From positions 1 to 32,049 of the forward strand of contig CALWOF010000011.1 in NCBI GenBank assembly GCA_944382995.1: a stretch of DNA of 32,049 nucleotides, given 5' to 3'. The notes below the pieces were generated by a model, which was given only the letters and a program-made list of their open reading frames with translations, was not told the DNA's origin and ran no database searches. Each line of letters starts with the position of its first letter. Within the stretch, counting starts at the first letter, position 1. Below are positions 1 to 7,250 of this stretch, in pieces. A program made the position numbers and the translations under genes. This DNA comes from an uncultured Oscillospiraceae bacterium. GTDB lineage: Bacteria > Bacillota > Clostridia > Oscillospirales > Oscillospiraceae.

Positions 1-174
1 GGATGTGAGCTGTGCACCACCGTGTGCCCCAAGCACATCGTCGCCATCGATCAGACCGTCATCAACCGGAAGGGGTATCACCCCGCCCATGTGACGGACA
101 TCACGGCGTGCATCGCCTGCGCCAGCTGCGCGAAGATCTGCCCGGACTCCATCATCACCGTGGAAAAGTTCTGA
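1..174 (+). CDS. 4Fe-4S ferredoxin subunit of 2-oxoacid:ferredoxin oxidoreductase, C-terminal part
   Basis: The frame is open from base 1 and ends at TGA 172-174, giving the last 57 residues of a protein whose start lies outside the window. It shows two clustered cysteine motifs: CxxCxxxCP near its beginning and CxxCxxCxxxCP near the end, the pattern of a bacterial 2x[4Fe-4S] ferredoxin. It lies 17 bp before the alpha subunit of a 2-oxoacid oxidoreductase, so it is read as the delta (electron-transfer) subunit, which passes electrons from the thiamine-diphosphate centre to free ferredoxin. The family call rests on the cysteine pattern and on position; substrate specificity cannot be read from it. 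Confidence 0.9.
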   Translation, partial: GCELCTTVCPKHIVAIDQTVINRKGYHPAHVTDITACIACASCAKICPDSIITVEKF

Positions 175-191
175 GAAGGAGGGTATTGACG

Positions 192-1262
192 GTGGAAAAA
201 GAACTTTGGAAAGGCAATGAAGCCATTGCCGAGGCGGCCATCCGCGCCGGATGCGACTGCTTCTTCGGCTATCCCATCACCCCGCAGAGCGAGGTGCCGG
301 AATATATGTCCGCCCATCTGCCCAAGGCGGGCGGCGTGTTCCTCCAGTCTGAGTCTGAGGTGGCCGCCATCAACATGGTGTACGGCGCCGCCGGCGCCGG
401 CATGCGGGCCATGACGTCCTCCTCCTCCCCCGGCATCAGCCTCAAGCAGGAGGGCATCACCTACATCGCGGGCGCGGAGCTGCCCTGCGTCATCGTCAAC
501 TGCATGCGCGGCGGCCCGGGCCTGGGCACCATCCAGCCCGGCCAGGGCGACTACTACCAGGCCACCCGGGGCGGCGGCAACGGCGACTACCGGACGCTGG
601 TCCTCTCCCCCTCCAACGTGCAGGAGGCGGTGGACTTCGTCCAGGAGGCCTTCGACATCGCCGATCAGTACCGCAACCCCGTCATGGTGGTCATGGACGG
701 CCTGATCGGTCAGATGATGGAGCCCATCGAGTGGCACCCCGTCCCCAAGCGGGATCTGCCCCCCAAGGACTGGGCCACCACCGGCCGCAAGGACCGGGAC
801 CACAACAACATCATCAACTCCCTGTACATGGACCCCAATGAGTGCGACCGCCACAACGAGCACCTGGCGGAGAAGTACGCCCTCATGGAGAAGAACGAGG
901 TCCGCTGGGAGGAGAAGGAGTGCGAGGACGCCGAGGTGATCATCACCGCCTACGGCACGCCCGCCCGGATCGCCCTGACCGCCCTGGAGACCCTGCGCGC
1001 CGAGGGGCTGAAGGTGGGCCTGTTCCGGCCCATCACCCTGTGGCCCTTCCCGGAGGCTGCGCTGCGGAAGCTGTCCAAGGCGGACCATGTGAAGGCGTTC
1101 GTGGATGTGGAGATGAGCTCCACCGGCCAGATGATCGACGATGTGCGGCTGTCCGTGGAGGGCAGAAAGCCCATCCGCTACCTGGGCCACGCCGGCGGCG
1201 TGATGCCCACGGTGGAAGAGATGGTGGACGCGGTCAAGGCCGCTTTGAAGGAGGGCAAGTGA
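192..1262 (+). CDS. vorB: 2-oxoacid:ferredoxin oxidoreductase alpha subunit (VorB type)
   Basis: This 356-residue protein is the pyrimidine-binding/alpha subunit of a CoA-dependent 2-oxoacid:ferredoxin oxidoreductase. It shows the family's N-terminal GNEAIAEAAIRAG segment, the GYPITPQSE motif and the SESEVAAINMVYGAAGAG and SSPGISLKQE stretches that mark the VorB/KorA group. GTG 192 is preferred because AGGAGG at 177-182 lies 9 nt upstream; an in-frame TTG at 186 would sit only 3 nt away. The frame stays open upstream but there it overlaps the ferredoxin gene. Stop is 1 nt before the beta subunit. Branched-chain specificity (valine-type, 3-methyl-2-oxobutanoate) is inferred from family resemblance and the neighbouring ilvE; 2-oxoglutarate use cannot be excluded. 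Confidence 0.88.
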   Translation: MEKELWKGNEAIAEAAIRAGCDCFFGYPITPQSEVPEYMSAHLPKAGGVFLQSESEVAAINMVYGAAGAGMRAMTSSSSPGISLKQEGITYIAGAELPCVIVNCMRGGPGLGTIQPGQGDYYQATRGGGNGDYRTLVLSPSNVQEAVDFVQEAFDIADQYRNPVMVVMDGLIGQMMEPIEWHPVPKRDLPPKDWATTGRKDRDHNNIINSLYMDPNECDRHNEHLAEKYALMEKNEVRWEEKECEDAEVIITAYGTPARIALTALETLRAEGLKVGLFRPITLWPFPEAALRKLSKADHVKAFVDVEMSSTGQMIDDVRLSVEGRKPIRYLGHAGGVMPTVEEMVDAVKAALKEGK

Positions 1263-1263
1263 C

Positions 1264-2022
1264 ATGGCGATCGTATATGAGAAATCCCGCGGGCTGACGG
1301 ACGAGGAGCTCCACTACTGCCCCGGCTGCCACCACGGCATCATCCACAAGCTGGTGGCGGAGTCCCTGGTGGAGCTGGGACTGCTGGACGACGCCATCGG
1401 CGTGTGCCCGGTGGGCTGCTCCGTCTTCGCCTACAAATACTTCAACTGCGACATGCAGGAGGCCGCCCACGGCCGCGCCCCCGCCGTCGCCACCGGCATC
1501 AAGCGCACCCATCCCCACCAGGCGGTGTTCACCTACCAGGGCGACGGCGACCTGGCCTCCATCGGCGCGGCGGAGATCGTCCACGCCGCCATGCGGGGCG
1601 AGAAGTTCACCACCATCTTCGTCAACAATGCCATCTACGGCATGACCGGCGGCCAGATGGCTCCCACCACCCTGATCGGGCAGAAGGCCACCACCTGCCA
1701 GACCGGCCGCACCAAGGAGCAGGCCGGCATGCCCATCCGCATGGCGGAGCTGCTCTCCACCCTGGAGGGCTGCGTCTACGCCGAGCGGGTGTGCGTCACC
1801 GACATCGCCAACATCAACAAGGCCAAGAAGGCCATCAAGAAGGCCTTCCAGAAGCAGATGAACGGCGAGGGCTTCACCTTCATCGAGGTGCTGTCCACCT
1901 GCCCCACCAACTGGGGCATGACGCCGCTGAAGGCCGTGGAGTGGCTGAAGGACAACATGGTCCCCTACTATCCTCTGGGCGTCATCAAGGAGACGGCGCC
2001 GGAGACCGCGGAGGTGAAGTGA
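1264..2022 (+). CDS. 2-oxoacid:ferredoxin oxidoreductase beta subunit (thiamine diphosphate-binding)
   Basis: This 252-residue protein carries the catalytic thiamine diphosphate site. CPGC at residues 19-22 is the usual N-terminal signature, and GDGD at 93-96 followed about 25 residues later by NN (121-122, in NNAIYGMTGGQ) is the TPP/Mg-binding motif. Length matches KorB/VorA-type beta subunits (about 250 residues). It starts 1 nt after the alpha stop and ends 1 nt before the gamma start, so translation is probably coupled. With the alpha and gamma subunits it oxidatively decarboxylates a 2-oxoacid to acyl-CoA and CO2 while reducing ferredoxin, or runs in reverse when ferredoxin is highly reduced. 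Confidence 0.92.
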   Translation: MAIVYEKSRGLTDEELHYCPGCHHGIIHKLVAESLVELGLLDDAIGVCPVGCSVFAYKYFNCDMQEAAHGRAPAVATGIKRTHPHQAVFTYQGDGDLASIGAAEIVHAAMRGEKFTTIFVNNAIYGMTGGQMAPTTLIGQKATTCQTGRTKEQAGMPIRMAELLSTLEGCVYAERVCVTDIANINKAKKAIKKAFQKQMNGEGFTFIEVLSTCPTNWGMTPLKAVEWLKDNMVPYYPLGVIKETAPETAEVK

Positions 2023-2023
2023 G

Positions 2024-2560
2024 ATGAAAAAAGAGATCATCATTTCCGGCTTCGGCGGCCAGGGCGGCCTGGCCATCGGCAAGAACCTGGCGGAGGCCGG
2101 CATGGCCGAGGGCCTGAACGTCACCTGGGCCCCCTCCTACGGCCCTGAGATGCGGGGCGGCACCGCCAACTGCTCGGTGGTGCTCTCCGACAAGCCGGTG
2201 GGCTCTCCCGTGTTCGCCCATCCCACCGAGCTCATCGCCCTGAACGAGCCCTCCCTCGCCAAGTTCGAGGCGGGCGTCGTCCCCGGCGGCATGGTGTTTG
2301 TCAACAGCGACGTGGTGACGGACAAGGTCTCCCGCGATGATCTGACGGCCTATTACATCCCCTGCTCCAAGATCGCCGACGAGGTGGGCAACCCCAAGGT
2401 CAGCAACATGGTGATGCTGGGCGCCTATGTGGCCGGCACCAAGATCCTCAAGCCTGAGACCATCGAGGAGATGATCCAGGAGATGTTCACCGGCGCCAAG
2501 GCCAAGTTCGTGCCGCTGAATATCGAGGCCTTCCGCCGCGGCATGGCCTGCGTACAGTAA
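2024..2560 (+). CDS. 2-oxoacid:ferredoxin oxidoreductase gamma subunit
   Basis: This 178-residue protein matches the gamma domain of pyruvate/2-oxoacid:ferredoxin oxidoreductases: GFGGQGG at residues 9-15, the segment GPEMRGGTANC near residue 44 and a C-terminal helical tail. It is the last gene of the delta-alpha-beta-gamma operon; a strong terminator follows 17 nt after its stop. The gamma subunit helps build the CoA-binding part of the complex. Nothing appears truncated. Family identification is secure; exact substrate is not. Confidence 0.92.
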   Translation: MKKEIIISGFGGQGGLAIGKNLAEAGMAEGLNVTWAPSYGPEMRGGTANCSVVLSDKPVGSPVFAHPTELIALNEPSLAKFEAGVVPGGMVFVNSDVVTDKVSRDDLTAYYIPCSKIADEVGNPKVSNMVMLGAYVAGTKILKPETIEEMIQEMFTGAKAKFVPLNIEAFRRGMACVQ

Positions 2561-2577
2561 AGCTCACACCCGCACAG

Positions 2578-2608
2578 GGGCCGGCGGATCGATCCGCCGG
2601 CCCTTTTT
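2578..2608 (+). terminator. Rho-independent terminator of the oxidoreductase operon
   Basis: GGGCCGGCG at 2578-2586 pairs with CGCCGGCCC at 2595-2603 around GATCGATC, and the arm is followed by five Ts (2604-2608). It lies just after the gamma-subunit stop. Confidence 0.9.
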
Positions 2609-2640
2609 CCCGCCGCCGCGGTTTCTGTGCATTTTAACAG

Positions 2641-2669
2641 TTGACTTTGCGCCGCCATCAGCGTATAAA
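2641..2669 (+). promoter_or_regulatory. Sigma-A-type promoter of the T-box/ilvE unit
   Basis: TTGACT (2641-2646) and TATAAA (2664-2669) are separated by exactly 17 nt. The predicted start near 2676 is at the 5' end of the T-box leader, so the leader RNA would be about 275 nt when attenuated. Confidence 0.85.
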
Positions 2670-2675
2670 AGATAG

Positions 2676-2952
2676 CATAGGCGAATATTTCTGCTGCGTG
2701 GAACGGGACAGGCCGCGAGGACCCTCTCCCCCTCAGAGAGCTGCCGGACGGTGCGAGGCAGCGGGGGCGGCTTCGGCGGTGTCACCCGGGAGCAGTGGGC
2801 GGAACGGGATCACTCCTCAGTACGCCGCACCGGCCGCCCTCCGTTATCGGGGCGTTTCGAGCGGCCGCCCGCCGGGCGGCAACGAGAGTGGTACCACGGA
2901 AGTTTGACTTTCGCCTCTCCTGTCGGGCAGGAGTGCGCGGAGGTCTTTTTTT
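2676..2952 (+). ncRNA. T-box riboswitch leader upstream of ilvE, probable isoleucine specifier
   Basis: The leader contains the stem I AG-bulge motif AGAGAGC (2735-2741) and the distal-loop motif GGTGCGAGGCAG (2750-2761). The returning strand of stem I reads GGAACGGGATCACTCC (2801-2816), where ATC at 2809-2811 sits in the usual specifier position before ACTC, implying tRNA-Ile. The T-box sequence itself is GAGAGTGGTACCACGG (2884-2899), a close match to the AGGGTGGTACCGCG consensus, with TGGT (2889-2892) available to pair with the uncharged tRNA 3' end. A terminator hairpin and seven Ts follow. Uncharged tRNA would favour antitermination and ilvE expression. The class is clear; the specifier is my reading and needs folding. 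Confidence 0.92.
2906..2952 (+). terminator. T-box attenuator terminator
   Basis: CTCCTG (2916-2921) pairs with CAGGAG (2927-2932), extended outward by the imperfect GACTTTCGC/GCGCGGAGGTC arms, and is followed by TTTTTTT at 2946-2952. It is mutually exclusive in position with the antiterminator built on the T-box sequence. Confidence 0.88.
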
Positions 2953-2990
2953 CATCCCGAAAACTTCAATCTTTTCAAGGAGTGATCACA

Positions 2991-4067
2991 ATGCTGGACA
3001 TTAAAATCACCAAGACCACCAGCCCCAAGGCCAAGCCTGCGGACGAGACGAAGCTGGGCTTCGGCAAGATCTTCACGGACCACATGTTCGTCATGGACTA
3101 TAACCCCGAGCAGGGCTGGCATGATCCCCGCATCATCCCCTACCAGTCCTTCCCCCTGGACCCCGCCTGCGTGATCTTCCACTACGCACAGGAGATCTTT
3201 GAGGGCCTGAAGGCCTACCGGACCGCGGACAACACCATCCAGCTGTTCCGCCCCGAGTGCAACGGCCAGCGCATGCAGGACTCCGCCGACCGCCTGTGCA
3301 TCCCCAAGATCCCCGTGGAGGACTTCGTCCAGGCTGTCAAGACCCTGGTGGAGGTGGACAAGGACTGGGTGCCCCACTCTGACGGCGCCTCCCTGTACAT
3401 CCGTCCCTTTGTGTTCGCGTCCGATGTGGGCATGGGCGTCCACGCCAGCCGCAACTATGTCTTCTGTATCATCTGCGCCCCCTCCGGCGCCTACTATGCC
3501 GAGGGCATCAACCCCGTGCGCATCTACGTGGAGGACGAGTATATCCGCGCCGCGCCCGGCCTGACCGGCTTCACCAAGTGCGGCGGCAACTACGCCGCGT
3601 CCATCAAGGCCGGCGAGATGGCCGAGGAGCAGGGCTTTGCCCAGGTGCTGTGGCTGGACGGCGTGGAGAAGAAGTACGTGGAGGAAGTCGGCTCCATGAA
3701 CATCATGTTCAAGATCGACGGCAAGATCTACACCGCCCCCTGCACCGGCACGGTGCTGCCCGGCGTCACCCGCCGCTCCATCATCGAGCTGCTGCGGGAC
3801 TGGGGCTATGAGGTCTGCGAGGAGCATGTGGCCATCGCCGACATCATGAAGGCCGGCCACGACGGCAAGCTGGAGGAGGTCTTCGGCACCGGCACCGCCG
3901 CCGTCGTCTCCCCGGTCAAGGAGCTGGACTGGAAGGGCGACAAGGTCTTTATCAGCGACGGCAAGATCGGCGAGCTGACCCAGAAGCTCTACGACACTCT
4001 CACCGGCATCCAGTGGGGAAAGATCCCCGACACCAAGGGCTGGATCGTCCCCGTCTGCAAGGGCTGA
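2991..4067 (+). CDS. ilvE: Branched-chain amino acid aminotransferase
   Basis: This 358-residue class IV PLP enzyme interconverts leucine, isoleucine and valine with their 2-oxoacids, using 2-oxoglutarate/glutamate. The long N-terminal segment with DHMF.MDY and YHYAQEIFEGLKAYR-like sequence and the length are those of the larger BCAT type shared with eukaryotes. Lys196, in TKCGGNY, is the expected PLP lysine; EEVGSMNIMF and GTAAVVSPV are further family motifs. ATG 2991 has AAGGAG at 2977-2982, 8 nt upstream; the frame is also open through the leader, but that part is T-box RNA. Expression is controlled by the T-box. A terminator follows at 4083. The oxidoreductase just upstream can consume or supply the same 2-oxoacids. 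Confidence 0.96.
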   Translation: MLDIKITKTTSPKAKPADETKLGFGKIFTDHMFVMDYNPEQGWHDPRIIPYQSFPLDPACVIFHYAQEIFEGLKAYRTADNTIQLFRPECNGQRMQDSADRLCIPKIPVEDFVQAVKTLVEVDKDWVPHSDGASLYIRPFVFASDVGMGVHASRNYVFCIICAPSGAYYAEGINPVRIYVEDEYIRAAPGLTGFTKCGGNYAASIKAGEMAEEQGFAQVLWLDGVEKKYVEEVGSMNIMFKIDGKIYTAPCTGTVLPGVTRRSIIELLRDWGYEVCEEHVAIADIMKAGHDGKLEEVFGTGTAAVVSPVKELDWKGDKVFISDGKIGELTQKLYDTLTGIQWGKIPDTKGWIVPVCKG

Positions 4068-4082
4068 TCTCCCGAAAAACCG

Positions 4083-4115
4083 AGAAGCGGAGCCATCAGG
4101 CTCCGCTTCTTTTTT
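4083..4115. terminator. Terminator between convergent ilvE and acetyltransferase gene
   Basis: AGAAGCGGAGCC (4083-4094) and GGCTCCGCTTCT (4099-4110) form a perfect 12-bp stem with an ATCA loop, followed by Ts to 4115. The opposite strand carries a poorer run of Ts, so it mainly terminates ilvE, though it also sits directly after the minus-strand stop. Confidence 0.9.
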
Positions 4116-4687
4116 CATTCGCTGTACCGGGCCAGAACGGCCGCCCGCTCCGCCGGAGGGACTGCCCCGATGGGCAGCAGAGGTCCCGGGTCCGGCTCGT
4201 AGGAGGCGAGGGGCTTTTCAAACCAGGCCACATCCCGCCAGGCGCCGCACTTGAAGCCGGCACTGCGCCAGATGCCCGCCGTCCGGAAGCCCAGGGCGCG
4301 GTGGAGCCCCTCGCTGGCCGGATTGGGCACCGTGACGCACCCGTAGGCTGTCCGGACGCCCTGGAGCCGCAGCAGCTCCAGCAGGGCGCCGCAGAGCCGC
4401 CGCCCGATCCCCCGGGCGGTCCAGCCCCGGTCCAGATAGACGGACAGCTCCGCGCTCCACTGATAGGCCGTCCGCTCCCCCAGCTGGTGGGCGTAGGCGT
4501 AGCCGACAGGCCGTCCGCCCTCCTCCCAGACCAGATAGGGGTGCGTGCCGCCGTACGAGGCGATGCGGCGGGCGAATTCCGCCTCCGAGGGAAGGTCCTG
4601 CTCAAAGGTGACGGGCGTGTCCAGATACTGGCCGTAGATGGCCAGCAGGGCGGCGGCATCCGCCGCCGATGCGAACCGCAGGGCCAT
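4115..4687 (-). CDS. GNAT N-acetyltransferase, phosphinothricin-acetyltransferase-like
   Basis: This 190-residue protein has the GNAT fold signature: an ELSVYLD strand, then RGWTARGIGRRL at residues 87-98 (the acetyl-CoA pyrophosphate loop), NPASEGLHRALGF at 122-134 and RDVAWFEKPL at 151-160, as in the Pat/bar subgroup that acetylates small amines. A proline-rich 30-residue tail is extra. ATG 4687 is chosen because AGGA lies 7 nt upstream; GTG 4693 is an alternative that would overlap the preceding stop as GTGA. It is the second gene of a two-gene unit with the zinc-ribbon protein. The real substrate is unknown; resistance should not be assumed. Confidence 0.82.
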   Translation of the reverse strand: MALRFASAADAAALLAIYGQYLDTPVTFEQDLPSEAEFARRIASYGGTHPYLVWEEGGRPVGYAYAHQLGERTAYQWSAELSVYLDRGWTARGIGRRLCGALLELLRLQGVRTAYGCVTVPNPASEGLHRALGFRTAGIWRSAGFKCGAWRDVAWFEKPLASYEPDPGPLLPIGAVPPAERAAVLARYSE

Positions 4688-4689
4688 CG

Positions 4690-5115
4690 TCACGTCCTGG
4701 CCCGGATCTGGGCCCCGCACTTGGGACAGGTGATGACGATGTTCCCCTTGCCCACCGGAACCCGGCAGATGGTCCTGCAGTTCTTGCAGGTGAAGTACTT
4801 GTGGTCCTTGTCCGCATGGCGCTCCCTCGCGCCCTGACGGCTGCTCTTCATCCGCCACCACCAGTTGACGAACCGCTGGTTCTCCGCCCGGCGCCTGGCG
4901 AGATTCCTGGAGAAGATGCGGAAAAACATCACCGCCAGGAGAGCCAGCCCCGCCAGGTCGAACAGCAGGTCCAGGAGACCGGACCGCAGTGTCAGCGCCA
5001 GGATGAACTGGGGGATCCACAGCAGGATATACCCCCACAGCAGGGCCACGTTCAGCTGGTCCACGCCGTTGCGGCCGTACATGAACCGGGCCAGTGCGTT
5101 TCTGATCTTGTACAT
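4690..5115 (-). CDS. Small membrane protein with C-terminal zinc ribbon
   Basis: This 141-residue protein has two predicted membrane helices (about residues 22-43 and 47-68), a basic, tryptophan-rich linker (FVNWWWRMK, 82-90) and a C-terminal zinc ribbon with Cys110, Cys113, Cys130 and Cys133. The ribbon resembles those of many zinc-binding membrane proteins of Firmicutes and does not indicate a reaction. It probably faces the cytoplasm. The start has GAGGGG upstream and a good promoter at 5172-5200. It overlaps or abuts the acetyltransferase that follows, so the two are co-transcribed. Function unknown. Confidence 0.8.
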   Translation of the reverse strand: MYKIRNALARFMYGRNGVDQLNVALLWGYILLWIPQFILALTLRSGLLDLLFDLAGLALLAVMFFRIFSRNLARRRAENQRFVNWWWRMKSSRQGARERHADKDHKYFTCKNCRTICRVPVGKGNIVITCPKCGAQIRART

Positions 5116-5171
5116 CGGATCGCTTTCCCCTCTTCCGGCGGTGTGACACCGGCCGGCTTGTTTCTGCCTCT

Positions 5172-5200
5172 ATTTTACTCGCAAATGCCGCGCCGCACAA
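5172..5200 (-). promoter_or_regulatory. Promoter for zinc-ribbon/acetyltransferase unit
   Basis: On the minus strand TTGTGC (5200-5195) and TAAAAT (5177-5172) are separated by 17 nt. The start would be near 5165, about 50 nt before the ATG at 5115. Confidence 0.6.
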
Positions 5201-5224
5201 CCGATCCCACCGGAAATTTACAAA

Positions 5225-5260
5225 TTGGTCATTTATTTGTTTTGACCAAAGTGCTATGCT
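5225..5260 (+). promoter_or_regulatory. Candidate htpG promoter and operator-like inverted repeat
   Basis: TTGGTCA (5225-5231) and TGACCAA (5243-5249) form a perfect 7-bp inverted repeat with 11 nt between the arms. Just downstream is an extended -10 like element, TGCTATGCT (5252-5260); no good -35 is placed before it, although TTGACC (5242-5247) is present. The repeat would overlap the -35 zone, as a repressor site would. A second AT-rich element, TATAAA (5269-5274), could be the -10 instead. The promoter assignment is uncertain. Confidence 0.4.
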
Positions 5261-5301
5261 GGATTTGTTATAAAATCACCAACCAAAGGAAGTGCTGCCC
5301 C

Positions 5302-7185
5302 ATGGCAAAAAAACAGTTCAAGGCGGAGTCCAAGCGGCTGCTGGACCTGATGATCAACTCCATCTACACCCACAAGGAGATCTTCCTGCGGGAGATCATC
5401 TCCAACGCCAGCGATGCCTGCGACAAGCTGTGCTACAAGGCCCTGACGGACGACTCCGTGGGCATGAGCCGCAAGGACTTCAAGATCGAGATCAAGGTGG
5501 ACAGGGAGGGCCGGACCCTGACCGTCTCCGACAACGGCATCGGCATGGACAGGGAGGACCTGGAGAACAACCTGGGCATCATCGCCTCCTCCGGCTCCTT
5601 CCAGTTCAAGCAGGAGGTGGGGGACGACGCCAAGGACACCGACGTCATCGGCCAGTTCGGCGTGGGCTTCTACTCCGCCTTCATGGTGGCGGACCACATC
5701 ACCGTGGTGACGCGGAAGTACGGCGCGGAGACCGCGTATATGTGGCAGTCCGCCGGGGCCGACGGCTACACCATCACGGAGTGTGAGCGCCCAACCGTGG
5801 GCACGGACATCGTCATGCACCTCAAGCCGGACACGGAGGACGAGAGGTACAGCGAGTTCCTGGAGTCCTGGCGGCTCCAGGAGCTGGTGCGCAAGTACTC
5901 CGACTACATCCGCTTCCCCATCCGGATGGAGGTTTCCAAGACCCGCCGGAAGGAGGGCTCTCCCGACGACAAGCCCGAATACGAGACCTACACCGAGGAG
6001 GAGACCCTCAACTCCATGGTGCCCATCTGGCAGCGCCGCAAGTCCAGTGTGAAGCCGGAGGAGTACAACAAGTTCTACCGGGACAAGTTCCACGACTACA
6101 CCGACCCCCAGAAGGTCATCGCCGTGTCCGCCGAGGGCGCTGTCACCTACAAGGCGCTGCTGTTCATCCCCGGCGCCGCCCCCTTCGACTACTACACCAA
6201 GGAGTACGAAAAGGGCCTCCAGCTGTACTCCAACGGGGTCCTCATCATGGACAAGTGCGCGGACCTGCTGCCGGAGCACTTCCGGTTCGTCCGGGGCGTG
6301 GTGGACTCTCCGGACCTGTCCCTGAACATCTCCCGGGAGCTGCTGCAGCATGACCGGCAGCTGAAGGTCATCGCCGCCAACCTGGAGAAGAAGATCAAGA
6401 GTGAGCTTGCCAAGATGCTCAAGGACGACCGGGAGGGCTACGAGAAATTCTGGAAGAACTTCGGCCGGCAGCTCAAGTACGGCGTGGCGGCGGAATACGG
6501 CGCCCACAAGGAGCTGCTCTCCGACCTGCTGCTGTTCTACTCCTCCACGGAGAAGAAGCCCGTCACCCTGGCGGAGTATGTCTCCCGGATGAAGGAGGAC
6601 CAGAAGTACATCTACTACGCAGCCGGCGAGTCTCTGGACAAGATCGACAAGCTGCCCCAGACCGAGGGCCTGCGGGAGTCCGGCACGGAGATCCTCTACT
6701 TTACCGAGGAGGTGGACGAGTTCTGCGCCCAGATCCTCCACAGCTTCCAGGACAAGGAGTTCCGCTCCGTCCTGGACCAGGAGATCGCCGAGGGAGACGA
6801 GAAGAAGGCCCAGGAGGCCATGGGCGCCCACAAGGCCGCCTTCGACTTCGTCAAGGAGACCCTGGGCGACAAGGTGAAGGAGGTCCGGGCCTCCGCCCGG
6901 CTGAAGTCCCACCCCGTCTGCCTCACCGCCGGCGAGGGGCTGAGCTTCGAGATGGAGAAGTACTTCCAGGCGGTCCAGCCGGACAGCCCCATCCGCGCCG
7001 AGCGCATCCTGGAGCTGAATGTGGACCACCCGGCCTTCCAGGCCCTGGAATCCGCCGTGACGGCGGACCCGGAGAAGGCGAAGAAGTACGCCCGGCTGCT
7101 CTACGCGCAGGCGCTGCTGATCGCGGGCCTCCCCCTGGAGGACCCCTCCGGCTACACAGATCTGGTGTGCGAGCTGATGAAATAA
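5302..7185 (+). CDS. htpG: Molecular chaperone HtpG (bacterial Hsp90)
   Basis: The 627-residue product is full-length for HtpG. The GHKL ATPase motifs are all present: EIISNASDACDK (31-42), DNGIGM (77-82), an ASSGSF segment (95-100) and GQFGVGFYSAFM (117-128). The middle and C-terminal dimerisation domains follow, including LYSNGVLIMDKC and SPDLSLNISRE. It is an ATP-dependent cytoplasmic dimeric chaperone. ATG 5302 follows AAAGGA (5285-5290); the frame remains open upstream but without homology. It is monocistronic, isolated between a divergent upstream unit and a terminator. Confidence 0.97.
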   Translation: MAKKQFKAESKRLLDLMINSIYTHKEIFLREIISNASDACDKLCYKALTDDSVGMSRKDFKIEIKVDREGRTLTVSDNGIGMDREDLENNLGIIASSGSFQFKQEVGDDAKDTDVIGQFGVGFYSAFMVADHITVVTRKYGAETAYMWQSAGADGYTITECERPTVGTDIVMHLKPDTEDERYSEFLESWRLQELVRKYSDYIRFPIRMEVSKTRRKEGSPDDKPEYETYTEEETLNSMVPIWQRRKSSVKPEEYNKFYRDKFHDYTDPQKVIAVSAEGAVTYKALLFIPGAAPFDYYTKEYEKGLQLYSNGVLIMDKCADLLPEHFRFVRGVVDSPDLSLNISRELLQHDRQLKVIAANLEKKIKSELAKMLKDDREGYEKFWKNFGRQLKYGVAAEYGAHKELLSDLLLFYSSTEKKPVTLAEYVSRMKEDQKYIYYAAGESLDKIDKLPQTEGLRESGTEILYFTEEVDEFCAQILHSFQDKEFRSVLDQEIAEGDEKKAQEAMGAHKAAFDFVKETLGDKVKEVRASARLKSHPVCLTAGEGLSFEMEKYFQAVQPDSPIRAERILELNVDHPAFQALESAVTADPEKAKKYARLLYAQALLIAGLPLEDPSGYTDLVCELMK

Positions 7186-7202
7186 ACAGCGGATTGAACA
7201 AC

Positions 7203-7237
7203 AACGAGGCCCAAGGCATTTGCCTTGGGCCTCGTTT
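7203..7237. terminator. Terminator between convergent htpG and glycosyltransferase gene
   Basis: AACGAGGCCCAAGGC (7203-7217) pairs perfectly with GCCTTGGGCCTCGTT (7222-7236) around ATTT. The stem is long but the T tract is short on both strands; its place between two converging genes supports a bidirectional role. Confidence 0.75.
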
Positions 7238-7250
7238 GATCTGCCTCCGG

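Noticed and set aside
2641..2990. Open frames through the T-box leader, including one in frame with ilvE
   Set aside because: The leader is a structured RNA with promoter, T-box and terminator; family homology of IlvE begins only at 2991.
4115..5200. A 361-residue acetyltransferase with a long N-terminal extension
   Set aside because: The extension overlaps the zinc-ribbon gene in another frame, is Gly/Pro/Arg-rich, and GNAT homology starts at 4687.
5225..5260. A complete CtsR heat-shock box upstream of htpG
   Set aside because: Only one GGTCAAA-type heptad is present; the expected second direct heptad three bases away is AATAAAT, a poor match.
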